Part shown: piece by piece, positions 48,641-56,343 of the stretch
Numbering within the stretch: the first letter of the stretch is position 1
Layout of the letters: every line of letters begins with the position of its first letter
Program-made: the position numbers and the translations under genes
Notes under the pieces: model-generated
Databases searched by the model: none
What the model was told of the DNA's origin: nothing
Seen by the model: only the letters and a program-made list of their open reading frames with translations
Source: JAVBQJ01 sp031549115
GTDB lineage: Bacteria; Verrucomicrobiota; Lentisphaeria; Victivallales; Victivallaceae
NCBI GenBank assembly: GCA_031549115.1
Contig: JAVBQJ010000067.1
Span: 1-56,343, forward strand
Direction: 5' to 3'
Length of the DNA: 56,343 nt

Positions 48641-50194
48641 ATGAATATAATAGTCTTACAAGTCACTGCTATTATTGTCGGAATCGCTGTTGTCTGTTTT
48701 TTGGGAAGATTATTTTGGGGAAGCAATAAACACTCAAACTTAGACTACTCAAATATCATACCATCAGGTTTAGCCAATCCCGAGCAAAACCTTACCGCAT
48801 CGGCAGATCATTGGATAATTACAGAAGAGTTTGCATCGATAGCCCGAACACTTCGAGAAGGCGTTCCGGTTTTCTTGGTTACCGGAGGAGCGGGAACAGG
48901 AAAAACAACTTTGATTGAGTGGTTGATTCAAACTAAAGTTGCAGATTTAGTTATTGCCTTTACGGGAGCGGCCGCATTGAACTGCAAAGGCGTTACCATA
49001 AATTCCTTTTTGCAATTACCTCCAGAGACGATATTTCCTTCTGATAGCTTGGAGCCGGTTAAGGAGGAAACAAAGTCACTCGTGAACAATATTCACACGA
49101 TCGTGGTTGACGAAATATCAATGGTTCGCGCAGACTTGATGGATGCCATAGATCGACGCTTGAGAGAGATTAGACAAACAAGTCAACCATTCGGAGGTAT
49201 CCAAATGGTTTTCGTAGGAGATCCATATCAACTTCCTCCGGTCGTTGACAATCGTGATAAAGTCTTTTTTTCGCCTAATCGTCCGCAATGTCAGTGGCAA
49301 AGTGGATGGTTTTTTGATGCCAACGTCTTTTCGAGAGTCTCGATTAAGCATTTTGCCCTTACGCACGTTTTTCGACAAAAAGAAAGCGAGAAGGAATATA
49401 TTACGAATTTAGGATACATCAGAAGAAGTCGTAATATTACTGCTGCAGTCCAATATTTCAACCAGCACTGCTGTTCTGTGCCACCTGCCTCAAATGCAAT
49501 AACAATCACCACAGATAACGCAACTGCAAACAAAAGAAATCAATACGAATTATCAAAGCTTCCTGGCGATGCCCTTACCTCGTACGCTACAGCCTCCGGA
49601 GCTTACGCATCCATTACGAGGTTCTCGTTGTCAAACAATAAGAATAGTTTTAAGGATAACCTCAACGACCTAAGAAAACTTCCGGCGCCCTACGAGTTAA
49701 AAGTAAAAGTTGGCGCAATGGTTATGATTTTGATTAACGATCCACTTCGTCAATACGTGAACGGCAGTACCGGAATCGTAAAGAAGATTGATCCGGAACA
49801 AGAGTGCATTATGGTCGAGTTGACAAATGGAAGTCACGTCGGGATCCGCAAGCACTCTTGGAGCTCCAAAAGAATAGATTGGGATACTGATCTTCAACGT
49901 CCAATACGTAGTAATGACGGAGAATTTGTTCAATATCCATTAACCCTGGCATGGGCCATCACATGCCACAAGGCGCAAGGACGAACGCTTGAATCTGTGT
50001 ATATTGACTTTGCAAAAAAACCTTTTGCTCCCGGGCAAACATACGTTGCGCTGAGCAGAACAACTCAAATTGCCGATTTAAAATTGTCGAGTCCCCTATC
50101 CGTCAATAACTTCCCACGCGATGACAGACTGGAAGAATGGATAGAGTCACTCAAGCAATCCAAATTATCGTTTTCCGCACCTAAAGATGCCTAA
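48641..50194 (+). CDS. membrane-anchored PIF1-like SF1B helicase
   Basis: A 517-residue ATPase. Residues 4-26 form one transmembrane segment (VLQVTAIIVGIAVVCFLGRL). The SF1 core follows: Walker A GGAGTGKTT (82-90), Walker B VVDEISM (155-161), motif III VFVGDPYQLPP (190-200), and C-terminal motifs WAITCHKAQGRTLESV and TYVALSRTT. These are PIF1/RecD2-like 5'-3' helicase motifs. It lies 25 bases after the repressor stop on the same strand, so it should be made in the lysogen. AGAGG is just before the ATG. The gene is AT-richer than the prophage core. A role in superinfection exclusion or defence is inferred, not shown. Confidence 0.8.
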   Translation: MNIIVLQVTAIIVGIAVVCFLGRLFWGSNKHSNLDYSNIIPSGLANPEQNLTASADHWIITEEFASIARTLREGVPVFLVTGGAGTGKTTLIEWLIQTKVADLVIAFTGAAALNCKGVTINSFLQLPPETIFPSDSLEPVKEETKSLVNNIHTIVVDEISMVRADLMDAIDRRLREIRQTSQPFGGIQMVFVGDPYQLPPVVDNRDKVFFSPNRPQCQWQSGWFFDANVFSRVSIKHFALTHVFRQKESEKEYITNLGYIRRSRNITAAVQYFNQHCCSVPPASNAITITTDNATANKRNQYELSKLPGDALTSYATASGAYASITRFSLSNNKNSFKDNLNDLRKLPAPYELKVKVGAMVMILINDPLRQYVNGSTGIVKKIDPEQECIMVELTNGSHVGIRKHSWSSKRIDWDTDLQRPIRSNDGEFVQYPLTLAWAITCHKAQGRTLESVYIDFAKKPFAPGQTYVALSRTTQIADLKLSSPLSVNNFPRDDRLEEWIESLKQSKLSFSAPKDA

Positions 50195-50289
50195 GAGCAT
50201 AAGGACTATTCGCCAATATCAACAAAATGGTCGATGATATCACGCCCAGGAGTTGACATGTTATTTGTAGACTGCGAATCATCCCCAAA

Positions 50290-50299
50290 GGCACCAAAA
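50290..50299 (+). repeat. arm-type GGCACCAAAA site near attR
   Basis: One perfect copy of the decamer found three times beside attL, followed by a partial copy. It lies 47 bases inside attR, consistent with an integrase arm site on the other arm of attP. Confidence 0.55.
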
Positions 50300-50345
50300 G
50301 GCTCAATAAAATACATAACTCTTTCGTATTGAATGTTATTAATTT

Positions 50346-50394
50346 TGCCTTCTAAGCAGTTGGTCGTGGGTTCGATTCCCGCCCGGGCTACCAA
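50346..50394. other. attR
   Basis: Perfect 49-base copy of the 3' part of tRNA-Arg (9939-9987), the original chromosomal 3' end left by integration. It cannot make a tRNA on its own because the 5' half is absent. Confidence 0.93.
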
Positions 50395-50807
50395 CCTATC
50401 CCACTATAAATTAACTCGTTAAAGCATTTTAGAACATTCCGTCACTCATCGTGCAACAGGGTGTTTTTTGATGTTTCCCGTCTCTTCTTCGTTTTGCTCC
50501 ATAACACACAGCTCCCTTCGAGTTCGCAGGGGCTGGAGCTGAACGATCTCTAATTTTAGAACAGGATAAGGTCGTGAAAGAAATTAATTAAAAAAACCTG
50601 AAAAACGTGGGTTTTTTTATTTGACTTTTAAAAAAAGCAATGATAATTTTATGACCGGAAAGTAAAAGTTTTTTTGACAATCGTAAATTCCGTACCACGG
50701 GAGCATGCATTTTTTCTGTACATTGAGCTGTTCCGCGTTGTTTTAAAAAAACGCGCGTCCCGCATTTGCAACCGGTAAGATGCAATCATATTAGGGATGA
50801 AACAAAA
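50395..50807. other. intergenic region upstream of the beta-helix protein
   Basis: About 410 bases with no gene. It holds a weak hairpin AAAAAACC/GGTTTTTT with a U tract (50591-50618), a promoter candidate (50621-50649) and a second TTGACA at 50674. A long AT-rich leader of about 150 bases would precede the coding sequence if transcription starts at that promoter. Confidence 0.6.
50621..50649 (+). promoter_or_regulatory. putative promoter of the beta-helix protein gene
   Basis: TTGACT (50621-50626) and TAATTT (50644-50649) with a 17-base spacer, about 150 bases before the ATG. Confidence 0.45.
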
Positions 50808-53800
50808 ATGTCAGACAAACCGATCTTTTGGAATCCCGCATCGAGCGTATGGACGGATGAACCGGTATTCAGTTTCATGGTCGCCTCGGCACAATGGAAC
50901 AATACGGCGTATCCGGGAAATACGGCTTTCATGAACTCGGCGCGGGCCGGCGCCGACCACACTCCGGCTTTCGATACCAATCCCTTTGCCGGAGAAATCA
51001 CCGCGCTTACCTATGACGTCAACGCGTTCTCTTCCATTCACAACGCCACGAACGCCATGCCAGAAATCAAAGCCGTCCGCATCACCGACGGCCCCCTGGG
51101 CACTAGTCGCGCCGGTGGCGTTGCGGTCACAATCAACAACAGTACCGGAGGCACCCTTTTCGGCAACGGCGGCACAGGCCGCGCCGTAAGCGGCACCAGC
51201 GTCACGGTCAACGGCAATCAACGCAACAAGGTCGGCAGGCTTACCGGTGCCACGAATCTTACCGTCGAAGGCGGTTCCCTGCCGAACTCCACCCTCGACC
51301 TGACCAATTCCGGCGTGGCGGACATCTCCGCTGTAAATGACCTCAGCCTGCGCGTCGCCGGCACATCCGCCGACATCAATCCGGACACGGCTTATGTGAA
51401 TCCCGCATATACGGCCACCTCCCCACCGCTCCAATACACAGATCCTTTTACCGGGGCAACCGCGGAACTCGTCTTCGGCGTCAACGCCTTCCCCAATGTG
51501 GCCGACGCCCTGACCGGCCTCCCCTCCGCCACCATGATTTACTTTACCGGCGGCGCCCTGGGCACCAGTTACGCCAACGGCGTCGCCATCACGGTCAACG
51601 CTTGCACCGGCAACGCCAACACGCTTTACGGCGGTCAAAACGAAAGTGCCGCCGCCACCGCCGACATCACGGTGAAAGCCGGCATGATCGCCACGCTCTA
51701 CGGCGGCGGACGCAACGGCGACGTCACCGGCGATATCACGCTCACGGTTACCGGCGGCACGATCGGCAACATTTATGGAGGCAGCCATCGAAGCGTCGCC
51801 GGAGCTTCCGCCGTCGGCGGCTCGGTCAACATCACAGTGGGGGCAAATGTCATCGTCTCCGGGTCCGTTTACGGCGGCGGCGTTTCTCACGCCGGGCACA
51901 GTTATGTCTCCGGAGTCGACGGCGACGTCACGATCTTCATCGCTGGACAGGTCAAAAACAACGTCTGCGCCGGCGGCTACGACGGCGGCGCCAATGACGG
52001 CAGCTGCTCGGTGAGCGGCAACAGCCATATCACGCTTTCCGGCGCGACCATCACGGGCTCGGTCGATGCGGGGAGCCACGTCAACGGCGCGAAAAAAACC
52101 ATCACGGTCACCGGCAATAAGCTCAGCACGGTCGGCGGGCTTACCGGTACCACAAATCTTACCATCGAAGCAGGCTCTTCGCTGAAGTCCATCCACGATT
52201 TGACCAACTCCGGCGAGATGAAGCTCTCCGCCGCGAACGACCCCATCCTCACGGTGGCCCGAACTTTCTACAACTCCGGCTCCATCAGAGTCGACGCGAC
52301 CGGTTATGAAATGGCGGACGGCGTCTACCAGGTCATGCTGATCGACGCCGCAACCTGGAGCGGCGACACCACCAATCTCGTGCTGGACAACTACACGGGG
52401 ACGCGCAGCCTGACATTGGCGGTGAACAACAACGATCTTTATCTGGTTGACATCGACACCAGCGTCGCCTATGTGAACTCCGCCTACTCCCAGACGAAGA
52501 CGCCGGCGACTTATACCAATCCGGCCACCGGCGAAACGGTTCGTCTCATCTATGGCGCCAACGCTTTCAGTTCGGTGGCAACGGCGGCCGGCAGGTATGC
52601 CGACGTCGAACAAATTTACGTCACCGGCGGCAGATTCGGAACCGAATACGCCAACGGCGTCGCGATCACGGTCAACACGGGCACCTTCACCGTACTTCAC
52701 GGCGGCGGCACCGAGGCGTTGACCGGCGACAGCAGCATCACGGTCAACACCGGCACGTTCACCGACCTTTACGGCGGCGGCTCCGCGACACTCGGCGGCA
52801 ATACCGGCATCACGTACAACGGCGGATCGGTCGGCGGTATTTACGGCGGCGGCGACAACGGCGACGTCGGAGGCAACGTCAATATCACGGTCAGCGGTGG
52901 TTCGGTCAGCGGTATTTACGGCGGCGGCAACAATGGCGACGTCGGAGGCAATGTCAATATCACGATCACCGGCGGCTTGACCAGCAGTATTTACGGTGGC
53001 AGCCTCAATGGCGAGGTCGGAGGCAATGTCAATATCACGGTCGACGGCGGTTCGGTCAACAATATTTACGGCGGCGGCAACGCCGGCGGCATCGCCGGGG
53101 TCGACGGCGCGGTTACGATCCGGATCGGCAAAAACGCCGTCGTCAACAACACCATCCAGGGCGGCGGCTATAGCGCCGCCTCCGGCACTTCCACCGTCGG
53201 TTCGGTCGACATCACGGTGGAAGGAACGGTCGGCGACATTTATGGCGGCGGATACGGCAGCTCGGGTCAGTATGGAAGCTTCGTGAACGGGGATTGCAAT
53301 ATCACGCTTTCCGGCGCGACGGCCGGCCTCGTCGATGCGGGAGCCAACGTTCTCGGCGCCAATAAAACCGTGACGGTCACCGGCAACGCCACCACCACGG
53401 TGCGACAACTCACCGGCAGCACGAAGCTCACCATCGAAAAGGGCTCCTCGCTGCGGTCCTTCCGCGAGTTGACCAATTCCGGCGAGATGAACATCTCCGC
53501 CGCGAACAACCTCAGTCTCACGGCGGACCGAACCTTCATCAATTCCGGCTCCATCGCCGTCGACGCGACCGGTTATGAAATGGCGGACGGCGTTTCCCAG
53601 GTCAAGCTGATCGACACCGCCGGCTGGGGCGGCAACACCACCAATCTCGTGCTGGTCAACTACACGGGGCACCGCAACCTGAAATTGACGGTGTCCAACA
53701 ACGACCTCTATCTGGCCGACGTTTCCCGGGACGCCGTCTACGTTTGTGAAGATTACACGGCCTCCGGCACTCCGGAAACATACACGGATCCCTATTCCGG

Positions 53801-56267
53801 CAATGTCGTCGACCTGCTCTTCAACGTGAACGCATTCTCCACTGTGGCTGACGCTTTGAGCGGAAATTCCGGCGCCGCGTTGATTATCATCACCGGGAAA
53901 GACATCGGCTCCAGCTACGCCGGCGGCACCGCGGTCACGGTCAACGACGCCGACGCCGGCGGCACGCTCTTCGGCGGCTGCGACGGCGCCAGCGTCGCCA
54001 ATACCGCCATCACGGTCAAAGGCACCAGCGGCGCGGGCATCGCCATTGTCGGCGGCGGCAACAACGGCGACGTTACCGGCAGTGTCGGCATCACGCAGAC
54101 CGGCGGCACGGTTTCCAATATTTACGGAGGCAGCTTCCGAACCGCCGCCGGCAGCTCCACCGTCGCCGGCCCGGTGTTCATCATGATCGGCAAAGACGCC
54201 ACCGTCTCCGGCTCGGCTTACGGCGGCGGTTATTCGAGCGGGAGCGGCAACAATTCCGAAGTAAGCGGCAACGTGAATATCACGATCGAAGGCAGCGTCG
54301 CCAACGTTTACGGCGGCGGCAACAGCGCCGACAGCACCGTGAGCGGCAATGTCGGCATCACACTCTCCGGCGCCACGGTAACCGGCACGGTTGACGCGGG
54401 GTATGCCGTCCTCGGCGCATCCAGAACCGTGACCGTCACCGGCGGTGTGCGGAGCACCGTCGGCACGATTTCCGGCGCCACCGCCACCGTCGTCGAACGC
54501 GGCGCCACGCTGCTGGCGGCGGCCGGCGACTGGCACACGGCCGGGACGCTGAATCTCTATGCCGACGACGACACGGTCATCACCGTGAACGGCAGCTTGA
54601 TCAATACCGGCACCATCACGGTGGACGCCACGGGGTATGTCATGGGCGACGGCATCGGCAACGTCCGGCTGATCGCCGCCGCCGGCTACTCCGGTCAGGG
54701 ACGGTACATCTTCCAGAACGGCACCCGTTTTTACGATGCCGAAGACGGGAGCCGGTATATTCTCGTCGCCACCGACACCGGACTGTGGATGATGACTCAG
54801 GGCACGACCGCCTATATCTGCAGCCACTGGGACACCGCCGAGGGCACGGTTGTCTACGACGGCGAGGACGGCTCCGGAACGTACGGCGTCAACGCATTCA
54901 ACCAGATCGCCAACGCCACAGACGGGAGCTTCCAGATGATTTTCGTCGAAGGCGGCGATTACTCGGGCGGAGAATTTCACGGCGTTTCGACGGTGATTCA
55001 GTCCGGCGAAGAGATAGGCGCCGCCACCCGCTTCACCGGCAACGTCTATGGCGGCATGGGCGCCGGCAGCAGCGCGTGGGCGGCGGCGACCGATCTCACC
55101 ATCAACGGCGGCGACTTCGGCAGAAAGCACGCGGTCGGCGGCAACCAGATCAACGGAGCCGGCGACCAGAACTTCACCAGCAGCCTGACGCTCAACGGCG
55201 GCACCAATTTCAACGCAATCATCGGCGGCAACCAGATATTGGTCGCCGGAACGGGCATTGCCGCCGCAAGCGAACTATTTGTGGATATCGGGAGCGGCAC
55301 CGCTTCGGTGGTCATCGGCGGCAATCAGGTGGACACCGGCAGCTACATGCCGCTGACCGTCACGGGTGACGCCGCTACGATCATTCGCAGCGGCACTTTC
55401 AGCAACTTCGTGATGGGCGCCGATTATGTCTCATCCGGCACCCTGATACGCCAGGGAGCGGTTTCGCTGACGATCACCGGCGGGACGTTCGCCCGGAATA
55501 TCTCCGGCGGCAACCTCGCCGCCGACGCCACGGCGTCGGGCAAGACGCGAATCATCGGCGACACCAATTTAACGCTGGATGCGACGGAGCGGGTCATCAC
55601 CATCGGCGCGAACGTCTACGGCGGTTCCTACGGCATCGGCGCGGTCGAAGGCAACGCCAATGTGACGATACGCGGCTTGGGGGAAAACCTGAATTTCACC
55701 GGTGTGCTTTCGGGTGACTCGCAAGGCGCGTACTATTCGGGCACCCGGGATTCGGACGCCAATTTCACCTATTACGTCTCCAAGCGCAAGACGTTGACTT
55801 TCGACGGCTTCACCGGCGATTTCAATGCGGCGGCGGTGTGCTTCCAGACCATCACGGTCACCGGTGACAGCGCAGTGACCCTGACCGCGGCCAAAACCCA
55901 CCTCTCGGCGGCATCCGTCTGGAGTTTCGAGCTGGGCGGTAACCTGAACTGGGAGGCGGGGACCAATGACTTCACCGGCGACATCCTGAATTTCAACTTC
56001 GAATCCGGGGATTGGGGCGATCTTGATTCGTGGGCGGCGGTTTCCGGCTCCAACGCGACATTCTGTCAAGGTTGGGAGTCTGCTAAAACGGTCAATCTCG
56101 CCGGGGAAACGGCGCTCTGGGACTCCGCGATCAGCGGCTGGGCCACCCGCGAATTCCAATTGACATTTGCAGACAATTCACTGATTGTCGGAAAATTAGC
56201 ATATGAGTTCTGCGAAATAAGGAATTTAAAGAACGCAACAGTCAAATCCTCAAAGGAGTGTAGATAA
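50808..56267 (+). CDS. giant glycine-rich beta-helix repeat protein
   Basis: An 1819-residue protein rich in Gly, Thr, Asn and Val. Four large modules start with an AYVN/VYVC-type strand and contain TYTxP, LxFGVNAFxxVxxAL and a GG...GTxYAxGVAITVN block; each is followed by strings of IYGGGNNGDVxGNVNITV-like turns, the pattern of a right-handed beta-helix. There is no clear signal peptide at the chosen ATG (50808, AGGGATGA before it). The C-terminal 20 residues (after VGKLA) are AT-rich and out of style, so a frameshift or a junction near 56190 is possible. It is probably a surface or secreted adhesin, by composition only. Confidence 0.6.
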   Translation: MSDKPIFWNPASSVWTDEPVFSFMVASAQWNNTAYPGNTAFMNSARAGADHTPAFDTNPFAGEITALTYDVNAFSSIHNATNAMPEIKAVRITDGPLGTSRAGGVAVTINNSTGGTLFGNGGTGRAVSGTSVTVNGNQRNKVGRLTGATNLTVEGGSLPNSTLDLTNSGVADISAVNDLSLRVAGTSADINPDTAYVNPAYTATSPPLQYTDPFTGATAELVFGVNAFPNVADALTGLPSATMIYFTGGALGTSYANGVAITVNACTGNANTLYGGQNESAAATADITVKAGMIATLYGGGRNGDVTGDITLTVTGGTIGNIYGGSHRSVAGASAVGGSVNITVGANVIVSGSVYGGGVSHAGHSYVSGVDGDVTIFIAGQVKNNVCAGGYDGGANDGSCSVSGNSHITLSGATITGSVDAGSHVNGAKKTITVTGNKLSTVGGLTGTTNLTIEAGSSLKSIHDLTNSGEMKLSAANDPILTVARTFYNSGSIRVDATGYEMADGVYQVMLIDAATWSGDTTNLVLDNYTGTRSLTLAVNNNDLYLVDIDTSVAYVNSAYSQTKTPATYTNPATGETVRLIYGANAFSSVATAAGRYADVEQIYVTGGRFGTEYANGVAITVNTGTFTVLHGGGTEALTGDSSITVNTGTFTDLYGGGSATLGGNTGITYNGGSVGGIYGGGDNGDVGGNVNITVSGGSVSGIYGGGNNGDVGGNVNITITGGLTSSIYGGSLNGEVGGNVNITVDGGSVNNIYGGGNAGGIAGVDGAVTIRIGKNAVVNNTIQGGGYSAASGTSTVGSVDITVEGTVGDIYGGGYGSSGQYGSFVNGDCNITLSGATAGLVDAGANVLGANKTVTVTGNATTTVRQLTGSTKLTIEKGSSLRSFRELTNSGEMNISAANNLSLTADRTFINSGSIAVDATGYEMADGVSQVKLIDTAGWGGNTTNLVLVNYTGHRNLKLTVSNNDLYLADVSRDAVYVCEDYTASGTPETYTDPYSGNVVDLLFNVNAFSTVADALSGNSGAALIIITGKDIGSSYAGGTAVTVNDADAGGTLFGGCDGASVANTAITVKGTSGAGIAIVGGGNNGDVTGSVGITQTGGTVSNIYGGSFRTAAGSSTVAGPVFIMIGKDATVSGSAYGGGYSSGSGNNSEVSGNVNITIEGSVANVYGGGNSADSTVSGNVGITLSGATVTGTVDAGYAVLGASRTVTVTGGVRSTVGTISGATATVVERGATLLAAAGDWHTAGTLNLYADDDTVITVNGSLINTGTITVDATGYVMGDGIGNVRLIAAAGYSGQGRYIFQNGTRFYDAEDGSRYILVATDTGLWMMTQGTTAYICSHWDTAEGTVVYDGEDGSGTYGVNAFNQIANATDGSFQMIFVEGGDYSGGEFHGVSTVIQSGEEIGAATRFTGNVYGGMGAGSSAWAAATDLTINGGDFGRKHAVGGNQINGAGDQNFTSSLTLNGGTNFNAIIGGNQILVAGTGIAAASELFVDIGSGTASVVIGGNQVDTGSYMPLTVTGDAATIIRSGTFSNFVMGADYVSSGTLIRQGAVSLTITGGTFARNISGGNLAADATASGKTRIIGDTNLTLDATERVITIGANVYGGSYGIGAVEGNANVTIRGLGENLNFTGVLSGDSQGAYYSGTRDSDANFTYYVSKRKTLTFDGFTGDFNAAAVCFQTITVTGDSAVTLTAAKTHLSAASVWSFELGGNLNWEAGTNDFTGDILNFNFESGDWGDLDSWAAVSGSNATFCQGWESAKTVNLAGETALWDSAISGWATREFQLTFADNSLIVGKLAYEFCEIRNLKNATVKSSKECR
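52821..53120 (+). repeat. four 75-bp tandem units inside the beta-helix gene
   Basis: Units of 25 codons (GGSVGGIYGGGDNGDVGGN-like) begin at 52821, 52896, 52971 and 53046. The first two are nearly identical and later ones diverge, as expected for a repeat that grows by local duplication. Confidence 0.75.
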
Positions 56268-56343
56268 ACATCTCGGCTGAGGGTAAAAAAGGCGTTTTGA
56301 GTTCACTTCAAGGCATGACGAGGGAAGCCGCTCGTGTAAAAGA
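56268..56343. other. terminal 76 bases
   Basis: No gene start, RNA or clear signal seen before the window ends. Confidence 0.5.

Larger units (their letters stand above)
9939..50394. mobile_element. integrated podovirus-type prophage (40.4 kb) in tRNA-Arg
   Basis: Bounded by a 49-bp perfect direct repeat (9939-9987 and 50346-50394). Contents run: integrase by attL; a leftward block of early, replication, packaging, head, tail and fibre genes from about 48118 down to 11421; and a rightward repressor-helicase pair by attR. The head-tail set (head-tail connector-type portal, T7-like tube A/B, gp14-like internal core protein, no tape measure or sheath) indicates a short-tailed virus of the Bordetella BPP-1/Epsilon15/T7-like structural type. 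No gene is visibly broken, so it may be inducible. The repressor-helicase segment is clearly more AT-rich than the rest. Confidence 0.93.

Noticed and set aside
50346..50394. Second tRNA gene at attR
   Set aside because: Only the 3' 48 bases of tRNA-Arg are present; the acceptor 5' strand and D arm are missing.
50811..55130. 1439-codon open frame on the minus strand
   Set aside because: It is an exact shadow of the beta-helix gene. The protein is low-complexity (Ala, Gly, Val, Asp) with no domain and arises from the GC-rich codon pattern of the plus-strand repeats.

Overview
The window is about 56 kb of bacterial chromosome, GC-rich with abundant Ala/Gly/Arg codons. The host flanks carry rpsT (bS20), a 29-codon basic AURKAIP1/COX24-like protein, pyruvate kinase, a secreted TPR protein, a CcdA-like membrane protein and a very large glycine-rich beta-helix repeat protein. 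This mix fits the PVC superphylum, most likely Lentisphaerota (Victivallales-like). That placement is inference from gene style, not from a marker I can align.

Layout. 1-9714 is host chromosome: a CcdA-like gene cut by the left edge, a structured 540-base gap, two adjacent membrane-anchored serine-hydrolase-like genes, then on the minus strand a TPR-pyk pair and rpsT with the 29-codon gene. It ends in a three-gene orphan phage head cluster (scaffold-like protein, SU10-type capsid, DnaT-like/adaptor protein) that lies outside the prophage. At 9911-9986 is tRNA-Arg(UCU).

9939-50394 is a complete-looking 40.4-kb podovirus-type prophage inserted in the 3' half of that tRNA, bounded by a 49-bp direct repeat (attL 9939-9987, attR 50346-50394). 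Only three annotated prophage genes read rightwards: the integrase next to attL, and a small XRE repressor followed by a membrane-anchored PIF1-like helicase next to attR. Everything between reads leftwards from a sigma70-like promoter whose spacer is filled by a 14-bp palindrome. In transcription order this block holds a ribbon-helix-helix-like switch protein; small early proteins, including tiny membrane proteins; a PP-loop (PAPS-reductase-like) protein; zinc-ribbon proteins; a lambda O/P-like replication pair with nine iterons inside the O-like gene; a second, catalytic-domain-only tyrosine recombinase; HTH proteins; TerS/TerL; portal, scaffold, capsid and decoration; tail tube A/B-like proteins; an acetyltransferase; T7 gp14-like and larger internal virion proteins, including a 2.38-kaa polyvalent protein; tail fibres, one with a family 9 glycoside hydrolase domain; and a DUF1353-like/holin-like/lipoprotein end. 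Two almost identical 38-nt elements sit about 25 nt before the portal operon and before the first tail-fibre gene and are probably phage late promoters.

50395-56343 is host chromosome again: about 400 noncoding bases and one 1.8-kaa repetitive beta-helix protein.

The points most worth following are the repressor-linked membrane helicase (a candidate lysogen-expressed defence or exclusion gene), the GH9 tail spike, the origin inside the initiator gene, the twin late promoters, the orphan capsid cluster and the absence of a recognisable endolysin.
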